64,000 nt of DNA from Gadus chalcogrammus. Its lineage: Eukaryota > Chordata > Actinopteri > Gadiformes > Gadidae. The notes beneath the pieces were generated by a model. The model was not told the origin of the DNA, did no database searches, and saw only the letters and a list, made by a program, of their open reading frames with translations. Positions within the stretch are counted from its first letter, which is position 1. The number at the start of each line of letters is the position of its first letter. The stretch covers positions 19,565,776 through 19,629,775 of the forward strand of contig NC_079420.1 in the NCBI RefSeq assembly GCF_026213295.1. Reading direction: 5' to 3'. Below are positions 30,416 through 41,186 of the stretch, one piece after another. The translations under genes were made by a program, and so were the position numbers.

Positions 30416-32076
30416 AAGTATTTATCTGGGTTCAAATTCATTTGTAAAGCAAAGTAAAAATTCACATTTACAGCTTTTTACATAGCTTATTTTTTTTTGC
30501 AAAGAAGCTAATTTTCCCAACAAATAAGGGAGCCATCATAAAACTCAGGGACTGCCCCTCAGTCCATAAATTGAATGGCAGCTGGCCTCCATAAGTGTTG
30601 CAATAACGCCATCTACTGTACACTCCCATGTTTCATCGTTTCTATGCAATGCGTGAAAGGGCACAAGACAGAAATATTCAAGAACGTATAGCTGAATGTT
30701 CCAATAGTTCAAAGAACTAGCAAAGCTCTCATTCAGCTGTGAGCACACTGCTGCCTCAAACGCTTTTATCCATGCTGAAAAATAGCTGGAGCCGTCACCT
30801 GTTCATGGCGCTGGAATCTTATTTTACCGTTGTCTTCAGCTCCCCATCTCTCCATCACCTTCACATCCATCCCCTGGTTTCTTTGCCATGCGAGCATGCA
30901 GAGTAATCCAGTGGGGGAGCAGGCCCCTCTGGCCCCCCCTGAACCGTGTCCCTGATTTCAGAGAGGTGACTATAAAATGAAATGAAAGCGGGATGGATTC
31001 GTGAGGTGATTTTCTCTAGGACGGTTCGACTCGGTTCTCTTTAGTGTGGGTGGCCCCTTAAGAGCGCACTCACACTAGGGGCCCTATTTTAACGGTCTGA
31101 AACGCAAGTGGGAAGCGCAAAGCGCAAGTAGCTTTGTGGGCGGTTCTACGGCGCTATCGCTATTTTACAGGCGGATAAATGACGCTTGCGCCGCCCGCGG
31201 CGCAAGTGTCAAAAGGGTTGGTCTGAAGCAGCCTAATTACCCGTAGGTGTGGTTTGGGCGTAACGTGCAACAAACCAATGAGAGTGCCAGCTCCCATCCC
31301 CTTTAAGAGCCATGAGCGCATTTGAATCGGACGAGTTGATATTTTGACAGCGCGTCTGCAGTCTCCGATGAGAGCTGGTAAATGTGGCCCGGGAAAGGGA
31401 AGTATGGGGCCCCCTGCTTGAGCTGCTCCCGCCGCGACCCGACCCCGGATAAGCGGACGAAGATGAGATGATGATGAGGGTGTTTAGTTTGCGTGTGTTT
31501 AAACAGAGCACACACGCGCGCCCGCATTCATTCATTCTTTTTAACACTCACTCGCGGTAAAACAATGTTTTTCACGATCAAATAGGCCTACTCATCAATC
31601 CTAAAAGTTATGGGCATGTAGGCCTACACGATGTCTGTGTCAAGAAAAGATGTGTTTGCTGTACGGTGTTTGCAGATGCATTGATTTAAAAGTACAACTT
31701 ATTACCGCTGCATCAGCTGTTCTTTCCCAAATAATTTACCAAGAATGTGCGGCTAGGTAGATGAGAGAAGCAAAGTGTATGCGCGAGGTGCACAAGCAAT
31801 CCGTATGCATCGCATGCCATACATGCGCCCTTAAAATAGCATCTGAACAACGTGCCACTGACTTTAAACCAGGTATTTCCTGGTCAGTAGCGCAATGGTA
31901 TTCAGAGACGGCAAAATACCGTTTGCGCCAGAACACGCCTCCTCCTTCCGCCGAACAGCCCCTTGGGGCGCATGATCAATCCCTAATTTACCGGCGAGTG
32001 GCGCTGGTGGGAAAAGAACGCTCTGCGCCAGTTGTAAACTAGCAACGACCCATGCGCCAGTGTATAGAGTCTATAG

Positions 32077-32951
32077 CAGTCATACTCAAGTAGCGGCCCG
32101 CGGGCCTTTTGTGGCCCGCGGGGTGTCTATTAATGGCCCTCGAGCTGTTTTGAAAAGTTTTTTTAATTATAAAAAAAATAAAAATAAAAATAAAAATAAA
32201 AAATCGTGCTGGGCGCTCTTATTTTGAAACCGCGCGCCGCGATCTCAATACGAGGCTGGGGGTTGCAACGATAAACAGATAGCACTCCAGCCCACAGACC
32301 GCTCCAGCCCTCCCAAACTCGAGGCAGACAGTCCATCTCAGCAGCAGTCAAGGCCGATTTAGGGTCGTTTTAGACGCAGAGACGTAAGCACGTAATTTAC
32401 ACAAGGGACTTGTTTTAGACAAGTTTTGATTTACGGTTCCTTTAAGGTTCCTTAAGGATTGCGCGTGTTGCAAGGGGATTCTCCGCCAGAACAGTAGGGG
32501 GAGCAACGAACGAATCTGTGGGCGTGGAAGTGGAAATCGCTGGCTTGTATATATTTATAATTATCATAATTCGTTCTTGTGTTTTCTTCTTCTCCTTCTT
32601 CAAAATTCTTCATTCGCTTCTGTCACAGCCTTTTAAAATTGGCGCTATTATGCTGTAAAACCGGAAATGTGAGACTCCTGAAAGGATGTGGTTAGCTGGC
32701 CAATCACAGGCTTTGCGAGCTGCGTAGGGCCGTAGTGTTTCAGTCGCATAGTCAGGAATTTTGGCCGACGCACTTAAGCACGTAAGGGGGGATATTTTAC
32801 CGCGCAAGGGGGGGTTATGTATCTTACGTGCTTACGCGTTCCGTCTAAAACAGAGCATATATCGGCCTCAGTCACACGTATACCGACCGGCCCCTTGAGT
32901 CACTGAAAAAAAAAATTGTGGCCCCTCATCATTTCTACTTGAGTACCCCTG
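32077..32951. mobile_element. hAT-like element nested in the GGGCCC transposon
   Basis: The ends CAGTCATACTCAAGTAG and CTACTTGAGTACCCCTG are inverted repeats, with the 8-base duplication GTCTATAG at 32069-32076 and 32952-32959. Confidence 0.9.
32351..32868. mobile_element. 518-bp element nested in the hAT-like element
   Basis: Ends AGGCCGATTTAGGGTCG and ATATATCGGCCT are imperfect inverted repeats; further in, GACGTAAGCACGTAA faces TTACGTGCTTACGCG. The 6-base duplication CAGTCA lies at 32345-32350 and 32869-32874. The superfamily is not recognised. Confidence 0.8.
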
Positions 32952-33289
32952 GTCTATAGTATATAGTCACTTGCGCCGGATGCAAAATAGGGCCCTAGGC
33001 AAGTTGGGGAACAGTCCCACCTGGGCCCCCTCCAAAACCAACACATCCTGAAATATAATCCTCCCAACATTGTGATGTATATGGGATGGACTCAGGGGTA
33101 TCGTATTTTTCTCTCAACTATTCAATGTTTCTATATTAGAAAATGTTCAATAAACAGGCCTATTAATAGTAATGCTGATTTCATTGGATTATCTCAATCT
33201 GACATTCACATGAGAACAGCCAGAGATTTAAATTTTATGTGAACTGTCATTTTTATATATGTATACTGTACATATATTACATATATGTA

Positions 33290-33975
33290 CAGGTGCATCT
33301 CAATGAATTAGAATACTGAGGAAAACTTAATTAATATCAATTCAATTTAAAAAGTGAAACTCGTATTATATAGTTTCATTACACCACAAGTCTTTATTTG
33401 TATTAATCGGGATGATTATGGTTTACAGCTAATGGAAACCCAAAATTCAGTATCATAGAATTAAAATATTTCATAAGACCAGCAAAAAAAAAAGTTTTTT
33501 TTAAATGTTGGCCTAATGAAAAGTATGTTCTTGTGATGGGCTCCTTTTACATGTATTACTGCATTAATGCGGAGTGGCATGGCAGCCTTTTGCCCTGCTG
33601 AGGTGTTATGGAAGCCCCGGTTTCTTCGATAGTGGCCTTCAGATCGTCCGTATTGTTGGGTCTTGTGTCTCTCATCTTCCTCTTGACAACCCATACATAT
33701 TATATGGTGGATCAGATCAGGCGCGTTTGCTGGCCAATCAAGAAGAGTAATCCTATGGTCATTAAACCAGGCATTGGTACTTTTGGCAGTCTGGCCAGGT
33801 GCAGAGTCCTGCTGGAAAATGAAATCAGCATCTCTATAAAGTAGAAGCATGAAGTGCTCTAAAACGTCCTGGTAGACGGCTGCGTTGATTGTGGACTTGA
33901 TAAAACACAGTGGCCAAACAACAGAAGATGACATGGCTCCCCAAATAATCACTGACTGGAAACTATACACTGGAC
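33290..33975 (-). mobile_element. Tc1-like transposon remnant (copy A)
   Basis: It begins at TA/CAGGTGCATCTCAATGAATT, a terminal sequence of fish Tc1-like elements. The - strand frame within 33461-33970 reads IFQQDSAPGQTAKSTNAWF and LLDWPANAPDL, the second catalytic block of a Tc1 DDE transposase. The N-terminal half is missing because the duplication junction cuts it near 33960-34005. Not functional. Confidence 0.85.
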
Positions 33976-34007
33976 TTCAAGCAACTTGGATTCTGTGCCT
34001 CGAACAA

Positions 34008-35215
34008 GTGAAGCACGTTTTTGAGCAGCAAAAGTTTACAAAGCACACCCATAGATCTTTAGCTTTACTGATGCCTGCATGCATACATTACTTATTTTTA
34101 CAACAAAGCACTCAAGAACAGGTAGAACTCGTCTACCTGTTCTAGCCTATTATTGCAGTAAATTTGCATGTGCAACTATATGCTTTAGCTTTCCTTGGGC
34201 GAGTTGCCAGTTGAGTTGATAACATTCCTTGGATTGCCTCAGAGAGGACACAACACAGCAGTATATACTGTAAGTGGAGCCTACTTATTCAATATGATAT
34301 TTTAGGTATACTTATATATACATTATCCTTCAATCTCCATTATAGGCAGAGTTTTGAGAACAATGGGTAGAGTGAGTATCCACATACATGCTTAGTCAAT
34401 ATGTGTTCAGTTCTGGGTGTATCAGGAGTTTTGTGCATATTTTGATGCCATGCTACGAGTGTGTAGATTCTTCCAGAATATTCTGCACTTTGACCCACAG
34501 GAGAGGCTTGAATATGAGGGTCTGCCCGTCTCTGTAAGTTTGACTGCATATATTTTTGCTCTATATTGACTGAGTGGTGCATAAAGCAAAGTACTAGAAA
34601 GTAAAAGTGAAGACATCAAGTATTTATCTGGGTTCAAATTAAATTGTAAAGTAAAAGTAAAAAGTCACATTTATAGCTTTATATGTACACCTTATTTTGT
34701 ATGCACACAAGCTAATTTTTCCAACAAATAAGGAAGCCTTCCTAAAACTCAGGGACTGCCCCTCAGTGCATAAATTGAATGGCGGCTGGCCTCCATACGT
34801 TTTGCATTAACACCATCTGCTGTACACTCCCATGTCCCATCGTTTCTATGCAATGTGTGAAAGTGCAGAAGACAGAAATGTTCAAGAACGTAGCTGCATG
34901 TTCCAATAGTTCAAAGAACTAGCAAAGCTCTCAATCAGCTGTGAGCACACTCAGCTGCTTACTCAACGCTTTTATCCATGCTGAAAGCGAGTCATCCACC
35001 AACTCATCATGAAATATAATCCTCCCAACATTGTGATAAATATGGGATGGACTGAGGGGGGCGTTATTCTTAATTGTATTTTTCTCTAAACTATTCAATG
35101 TTTCTAGGTTGGATGAAAATGCAAAAATAAGGCCTATTAATAGTGTAATTCCGATTTCATTGGATTATTTCAATCTGACATTCAGCCAGGGATTTAATCT
35201 TTATGTGAACTGTAA
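34008..35215 (+). repeat. Segmental duplication, copy B
   Basis: Partner of 28715-30780 plus 33045-33260. In this copy the MITE 29571-30415 and the GGGCCC transposon 31077-32997 are absent, so it shows the state before those insertions. Confidence 0.85.
34335..34535 (+). pseudogene. Decayed cfap161 exon 4 and exon 6 relics, copy B
   Basis: GGCAGAGTTTTGAGAACAAT (34345-34364) is exon 4-like with a 6-base deletion relative to copy A. CACTTTGACCCACAGGAGAG, GCTTGAATATGAGGGTCTGC and a GTAAGT donor (34486-34538) match exon 6 and its donor. The frame is broken upstream. Confidence 0.75.
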
Positions 35216-35224
35216 TTTGTATAC

Positions 35225-35340
<116 letters not shown>

Positions 35341-35469
35341 TCCTGGTAAAACCAGGTATTGGTACTTTTGGCAGTCTGGGCAGGTGCCAAGTCCTGCTGG
35401 AAAATGAAATCAGCATCTCCATAAACATTGTCAGTAGAAGCATGAAATGCTCTCAAACGTCCTGGTAGA
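35341..35469 (-). mobile_element. Tc1-like remnant (copy B), first piece
   Basis: Closely matches 33760-33876 of the copy A Tc1 (for example CTGCTGGAAAATGAAATCAG and AACGTCCTGGTAGA). It is separated from its continuation at 40251 by the retroviral insertion. Confidence 0.85.
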
Positions 35470-36614
35470 GGGTCGTGGGTGATTTCCCGTTTGCCTTGTG
35501 AGATTTTCTGTCCAAGGTAAATTACCTCTGGTTGAGACATTTGTGCCTTGTCGTAGCTCAATTTGTGACCTTTCACATGGAGATAGTCAATCATTGCCCT
35601 TAAGTCTTTGTCGTGCTCTTCCTCGGTCTCCGAGGCAATTAGGATGTCGTCCAAGTACGTGATGACTGCTGATGTCATTTTGGGGGCTTCTGGCAGGGTC
35701 AGGTGTCGTCGCAAGGCCTGGTGATAGATGGTGGGGGCCGAGGCAAGTCCCTGAGCCAGTCTAGCCCAGGTATACTGACATCCATCGTAGGTGAAAGCCA
35801 GCCAATCTTGACACTCAGTGGCCAACGGTACTGACCAGTAAGCGTTTACTGCATCAAGCACTGTGAAGACCTTGTGCGCTGGTGTGATGTCTTGCAGGAA
35901 TTGATCGCCGGAGGCAACCACAGGGCTCAGATGTGTGATGCATTGGTTCGCCAGACGATAATCCACTGTCAGTCTCCATGAACCATTTGGTTTCTTCACA
36001 GGCCACACCGGCGCGTTAGAGGGTGATTGAGTCTTGTAGATGATTCCCTGGTCATTCAGGTCTTTTATGATTGGTCTCAGTCCATCCACGGCAGCTCTGT
36101 TGAGTGGATATTGCTTGACACATGGAGGAATTTTTCCTGTTAACTTCACTGGTTCCATGACCAACAAGCCACAGTCGGTCTTTCCCTTTGCCCAGACGGG
36201 GTGGTCCTGGAGGTCCTCCCTCTTGAGGCTCCTTATATTCATTGTCACCTCTCCATCCTTGAAGTCGAGGCTAGCATCCATGCATAGTAGCACATCCATC
36301 CCTAGAAGGGCTTCCTGGATCTCTTCTCCTGTCCACAGCTGAATTGTTATCTCGGTCGGTCCAACAGCAAAGTTGATGGGATTTGTTTGTGAAAGCTGGA
36401 GGCAGTGTCCTCCGGCGCTGCGGGCCATCTTCTTTGTTTTTGACATGGGGAGGTGGAGGGATTTCAAAAGTCGTAGTGGGATAGTAGTGAATTCGGCACC
36501 CGTGTCAATCAAGAAATCAATTTCAAATTGGTGTTCAAGTAAAGCAGTTACGTAGAAGCTGTTTTTGTCTTGTCGGATGGCCGCGGCGATGGCACGAAGA
36601 GAGGGGGTTTCTAG
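35470..36614 (-). pseudogene. pol: Retroviral protease and reverse transcriptase, 3'-truncated
   Basis: It lies in the same frame as gag, directly after the gag TGA at 36615-36617. Protease mark: IDTGAEFTTIPL (36511-36476). Reverse transcriptase marks: PVWPVKKPNGSWRLTVDYR, LAQGLASAP and the catalytic YLDD block (about 35650). The frame ends abruptly after SQGKREITHDP, where Tc1 sequence begins. The thumb, RNase H and integrase are absent. This is an inactive remnant. Confidence 0.85.
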
Positions 36615-38936
36615 TCATTTATTGTTGGTTTCCGTCATTGAATCGTATATGCGGCTGAGTTCTTCACCACTCTGCGACTGTAATTTCTTCAATAGTTCCT
36701 TCATTTTGTCTGAGCGGTTTTCGTTCCCTGGTTTCTCGTTGGGGCGCTCACGGGACATCTTTAGAGGGGCTTTACATTCTCTTATCCAGTGTCCAGTTTG
36801 TCCACAGTTGTGGCATGGTCGAGGTACTCTCTGCCTGTCGAACTGGGGGAATCTTTCTCTGTCTCTGTTGGGCTGGGGGAATCTTTCTCGTTCCCTGTTG
36901 GGCTGGGGGAATCTTTCTCGTTCCCTTGCCATTCCCTTCTTCTCGTCCGCCAGGAATCGAATTCTGACTTCTTCATCTCGATCCACCTTTTCTCCGAATT
37001 CCTTGATCTCTGCCATTGTGCTGCTTCGGTTGTCCCAGCCGGGAAACCTTGACTTTACTCCCCTTCGGATCTCCGGCAGTACCTGCTGGAGGTACATGGT
37101 CTTCAAAGGCAAGTCCTGTGACTGGTCGATGGTGTCCATATCATATTCAGTTTGGCCTGAGTGCAGCAAATAACATTCGAAGAAGCGCTCGTTGAACTGG
37201 TCCAGACTCTCGTCTTCCTTCTGCAAACAACGTGTGATTGTTGTCCAGTTGACCTGTGCCTTGGAGTGCTTTTGGATCCACGCCTTTATGGCCTCCCATC
37301 CCTTCTCTGGTCTCATGCCGTCTTCTCCTATGGCATCTTCCACATCGTATCGAATCTGGGTGCGCTCAGTGCTGCTCAGGTGTTTGAACAATATGGCAAG
37401 CCCATCGTAGGGGTGGAGTTCGTACAGAAGCATCAGTTGTTTCAGTTTCATCCATGGCTGTAGGCCTGCTCTCTTTGGGTGCTCGATATCCGCACTCCAT
37501 TTTTCGATGTTCTTCGGGCTGGAGGGTTCATAGAGGATTGTGCGTCCCTCAGCGCTTTCTATCTTCTTCAAGGGCCTGAGGTTAACTATTTCGTCTTCCT
37601 CATCAACCTTGTTCAGACAGGCAATGCTCACTGCCCTCTTGTGGGCAGACTTGCGACGACGCTCTCCCTCTTTGTCTTCTTCTTCACTCTCCTCTTCCTT
37701 GGATGTGGTCTTGATGTGTGGTGTGATTGCGCCTCCCATCACGCTGCAGTGCGGTTGTATGTTGTCATCAAATCCTCCAATGCGTGATTCATTCTTAGTC
37801 ACTGCTCCAGGCCTCACCTGGGAGAATTGTTGTATTGGGGGGTTCGGATGTAGAAATTGTTGTGGGATGGAGGAATGTGGTGTGACAGGGGAGAATTGGG
37901 GAAATTGTTTAGAAACACACAGAGTGTGTTGAACAGGGGGAAATTGCTGTGGGGAAAATTGTTGTTGTTGTGGGATCTGGATCGCATCATGATTAGCATA
38001 GTCAGGTGGGGCAGATGGATTTCCCATCCGTGGCACTTGGGGGGTACTGCAGATGACCGGGTACTCGCCTATAAAGCTGTTGACGGCTGAGAGAACACTG
38101 TGTCTTGACTCCTGTAAACCACCAGGTGGCGATGATGGCTGCATCGGGAAGATGTATTCCCCATCTGGGCCACACGATGGCAGTGTGGGGTACATGCGAC
38201 CATAGACTCCCAAAACTCCTCCTCCGTTGCCTTGGTCACCCCCCCTTGGGGGCCCTGAGTCGAGGGGGCGGGCCGCTATCAGTCCTTCTCTGACTAGCGT
38301 CTGGTGTAGGTCTCTCTCCCGAGTCAATTCATCCTTTAACAAACGAATTTCATCGGCAAGCAGTTTGACTTGCTCTCTTGTCTTTCCCAGAGCATCTTCA
38401 TAGTGAGCAGTGGTCTTTTCCAATTCATCTCTCTTTTTGTTGCTGACATGCTTGATAAAGTAGCGCTTACACTGAGACAATAGTAACAACCCAACTGGTT
38501 CACTTCGTCTAGTCTTCTTGACCCAGTCTTTGAAAACCATCCAGATCGATTCCTTTGGCCAGCGTTTAGTTTGGGGGTCCATCGTTATCTCATATGTTAG
38601 GCAAAGTTTATTTTCGGTTCCTTGCAAATCATGTCTGTCGTTGAAGAATCTAGACAGAGTCTCACTAATTGAATAAATATCAATCTCTCTAACCTCCACT
38701 TCAAAAGAATCTTGTTCTTTTCGTTCGGATGCATTGGGACTTTGACTTTGATTGCCATCTTTTTCCTCCTGCTCTTCCTTCTTCCTGCCTTTACCTTTCG
38801 GCATTTTTCTATCTTTTTCTATCTGTAAAGTAACTAAAACTAGCGACCAATCGCTGCTTAGAAAGAAACAAATAGACGCCTCCCACGGAGCTCGGTATGC
38901 CAACAACAGATGATGGCACACTTTTTCCTTCTTCAA
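36615..38936 (-). CDS. gag: Endogenous retrovirus gag-like polyprotein, open frame
   Basis: A 773-codon open frame; a likelier start is MPKGKGRKKEEQ at 38807. In order it has a charged N-terminus, a coiled-coil-like stretch near residues 170-220 (ELEKTTAHYEDALGKTREQV), and a Pro/Gln-rich linker. A capsid region follows with a major-homology-like QKEDESLDQFNERFFECY. Next come Arg-rich repeats of ERERFPQPNR and one CCHC zinc knuckle (CHNCGQTGHWIREC). It ends in TGA followed by CTAG, then the protease frame without a shift. The frame is intact across more than 2.3 kb, which suggests a fairly young insertion. Confidence 0.85.
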   Translation of the reverse strand: MKKEKVCHHLLLAYRAPWEASICFFLSSDWSLVLVTLQIEKDRKMPKGKGRKKEEQEEKDGNQSQSPNASERKEQDSFEVEVREIDIYSISETLSRFFNDRHDLQGTENKLCLTYEITMDPQTKRWPKESIWMVFKDWVKKTRRSEPVGLLLLSQCKRYFIKHVSNKKRDELEKTTAHYEDALGKTREQVKLLADEIRLLKDELTRERDLHQTLVREGLIAARPLDSGPPRGGDQGNGGGVLGVYGRMYPTLPSCGPDGEYIFPMQPSSPPGGLQESRHSVLSAVNSFIGEYPVICSTPQVPRMGNPSAPPDYANHDAIQIPQQQQFSPQQFPPVQHTLCVSKQFPQFSPVTPHSSIPQQFLHPNPPIQQFSQVRPGAVTKNESRIGGFDDNIQPHCSVMGGAITPHIKTTSKEEESEEEDKEGERRRKSAHKRAVSIACLNKVDEEDEIVNLRPLKKIESAEGRTILYEPSSPKNIEKWSADIEHPKRAGLQPWMKLKQLMLLYELHPYDGLAILFKHLSSTERTQIRYDVEDAIGEDGMRPEKGWEAIKAWIQKHSKAQVNWTTITRCLQKEDESLDQFNERFFECYLLHSGQTEYDMDTIDQSQDLPLKTMYLQQVLPEIRRGVKSRFPGWDNRSSTMAEIKEFGEKVDRDEEVRIRFLADEKKGMARERERFPQPNRERERFPQPNRDRERFPQFDRQRVPRPCHNCGQTGHWIRECKAPLKMSRERPNEKPGNENRSDKMKELLKKLQSQSGEELSRIYDSMTETNNK

Positions 38937-39183
38937 TATAAAACAATATATGTGATTCCTCGGCGGGGATCAAAAACAATATGTGATTCCTCGGCGGGGA
39001 TCAAAACAACATAGCACAAACAAAAAAACTCTAGCGATTCATGTAACCTCACCAGTGAATTCAATACAAATACGGTTTCACTCCTTGTCTGAAGTTGTAA
39101 GACAAAACCCCTGAGCAAACCAAACGTCTTAAGTTATATTCAGGACACGTATCAACATTGACAAACTAGCAAAGATGAATTTA

Positions 39184-39346
39184 TATTCTAGGAATCTAAC
39201 CCAGATTCTAGGAATCGAACCCAGATACACCTATTCTAGGAATCAAACCCGGATTCTAGGAATTTAACCCAGATACACCTATTCTAGGAATCTAACCCAG
39301 ACTCTAGGAATCTAACCCAGATTCTAGGAATCTAACCCAGATACAC
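39184..39346 (-). repeat. About 21-base tandem repeats in the retroviral leader
   Basis: The unit ATTCTAGGAATCTAACCCAG recurs about seven times with spacers such as ATACACCT. It lies between the LTR and gag. Confidence 0.85.
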
Positions 39347-39767
39347 GTGTCTTTCCCAGTCATACAGCGTATATTCAGTGATTATTGAGCTCTTAAACAC
39401 TAATACAGGTTCTCACTTCGTCAAGCTCTTAATGACACAACTTCATTACTCAGCAAATGTAGTGCAGCCTAATAGTAAAACAAATAATAATAATCACAGT
39501 TATGTGTGTGTAGATTATTTTAAGATTACTTTCTTGTTCTTTTCCCTTGGTCAAGAGTGTGGAATGAGATTCAGTCACCGTTGATTCCCACGTGGTGCAT
39601 GGAGATGCGCTGGTTCAGCCGCGTTGTGGATGCGGGTCCCTCGGCAGGTCAGGCGTTGATCAGACGTCTTCCCAGGCAGGGCGCGCGCTCTTCTCGGTCA
39701 CAGGGCAATCTTCAGAGGCAATCGTCTTCTCACTCCTCTCTCTTCAAGACGGTGTCACGGCACCAAA

Positions 39768-40250
39768 TGTTAGATTTCAGCTTATTTCTAAACTGTTCGG
39801 ACAGACTCTGCGTTGTGTATTTTCAGTCGTAGTAGTAATTCTTGAAGTCGAAATCAAAGCAGCTTGACAGGTTGGTTTAGAGGGTTGAATAGATGGTTTA
39901 TTCCAGGATGTAATACAGCGAGATACAGACTTAGGTTGAATAATCTATAGTGGACCCGGTGGTCGATGACTTGTTCCTTGGCTGTCGAACCCTCTTCTCG
40001 TCGAACCAAAGAGTTGGGGCGAGTATAATACATAAAGGGGATAGATGAATAACACGTGAACAGACGCACTCTCAGCCTTGATAAGGTATTTGGCCCTGGC
40101 CATGTCCCGGAGGACCAGGTTCAACCCTGAGACATAACAATGGCAGAATGTTGGGGATAACACCTTGTATCAGTATGAGAGGCCCTGGCCTGTTCCTAGA
40201 CTAGAAATGTGAACAATAAGAGAGACACTAAAATACACCAACATTCTACA
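39768..40250 (-). repeat. LTR of the truncated retrovirus
   Basis: On the + strand it runs from TGTTAGATTTCAG (39768) to ACATTCTACA (40250), giving TG...CA ends in either orientation. The primer-site-like sequence abuts its inner end. No second copy is present. Confidence 0.7.
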
Positions 40251-41111
40251 CGGCTGTGTGAATTGTGGGCTTGATAAAACACAGTGGACCAACAACAGAA
40301 GATGACATGGCTCCCCAAATCATCACTGACTGGAGTCTTTAATTTTGTGCCTCTCAATTCTTCCTCCAGAGTCGTATACTTGATTTCCAAATTAAATGAG
40401 CGACAGAGAAATTAGCGACAGACTAGTCCCTTAGCCCAGGTAAAACGCTTCTGATGTTGTCTCTGGTTGGGGTGTGTCTTGACACAAGGAATGTGACAGT
40501 TGCAATACCCAATGTCCTGGATACATCTGTGCCTGTTTGCTCTTTTTGCACTGACTCCTTCCTCGGTCCACTCCTTGTGAAGCTCCCACACATTTTGGAA
40601 TGGTCTTTACTTGACAATCCTCCCTGGGCAGCGGTTATGCCTGTTGCTTGTGAACCTTTTTTACAACACATTCTCCTTCCACCCTCAACTTTCTATGGAT
40701 ATGCAGCTCTCTGTTAACAGCCAGATTCTTCTGATCATTTTGTTGAGGGTGTCACTGACTACTGTCAAGTCAGCAGTCTTTTCCATGAGTGTGAAGCCTA
40801 CTAAACCAGACTGAGACAGTTAAAAGGCTCAAGAAACCTTTGAGGGAATGTAAAGGTAATTATCTGATGTGAGTGTGACACCATGAGTCTACAATATTGA
40901 ACTTTTTAACAATATTTAAATTTTCTGAGATACTGAATTTTGGGTTTTCATTAGCTGTAAGCCATAATCATCAAGATTAATACAAATAAAGGCTTGACAT
41001 TTTTTGTTTTGGATGCAATGAATCTATGTAATATATGAGCATCACTTTTTAAATTGAATTATTGGAATTAATTAATTTTTCCTCAATATTAAAATAATTG
41101 AGATACACCTG
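40251..41111 (-). mobile_element. Tc1-like remnant (copy B), second piece
   Basis: Continues the Tc1 interrupted at 35469: CGGCTG then TGATAAAACACAGTGG and GAAGATGACATGGCTCCCCA, as in copy A. It ends at GAGATACACCTG/TA (41111). Frames on the - strand (for example 40423-40671) are broken transposase sequence. Confidence 0.85.
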
Positions 41112-41186
41112 TATATACAGGTATATAGCCAAATGTGTACATGTGTTTCTGTATCTCTCATCCACTTACTTTCAATCATACCTTCA

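Larger units (their letters stand above)
28715..30780 (+). repeat. Segmental duplication, copy A
   Basis: It matches 34008-34985 in order: AGCAGCAAAAGTTTACAA, TCTTTAGCTTTAC-GATGCCTGCATGCAT, AGTATATACTGTAAGTGGAG, the cfap161-like exon relics, TATTTATCTGGGTTCAAATT and CTCAGGGACTGCCCCTCAGT. It is interrupted at 28860-29015 and by a MITE at 29571-30415. A further matching segment lies at 33045-33260 (partner 35005-35215). Confidence 0.85.
31077..32997. mobile_element. DNA transposon with AGGGGCCCTATTTTAACGG ends, carrying nested elements
   Basis: Second copy of the family at 6404-8419. The right end AAAATAGGGCCCTA is inverted relative to the left. It contains the hAT-like element 32077-32951, which in turn contains the element 32351-32868. 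Confidence 0.8.
35470..40250 (-). mobile_element. Truncated endogenous retrovirus inserted in a Tc1
   Basis: An old retrovirus copy on the - strand. In its own direction it has one LTR (40250-39768), a TTTGGTGCCGTGACACC primer-site region (39767-39751), a leader with 21-base tandem repeats, a long gag frame and a protease/reverse-transcriptase frame. It stops inside the reverse transcriptase at 35470. RNase H, integrase, any env and the second LTR are missing, so the copy is incomplete. The group is probably close to gamma/epsilon-like fish retroviruses, inferred from the in-frame gag-stop-pro arrangement only. Confidence 0.85.

Noticed and set aside
39184..39346. CRISPR-like array
   Set aside because: Short repeats with almost no spacers in a vertebrate retroviral leader; not a CRISPR array.
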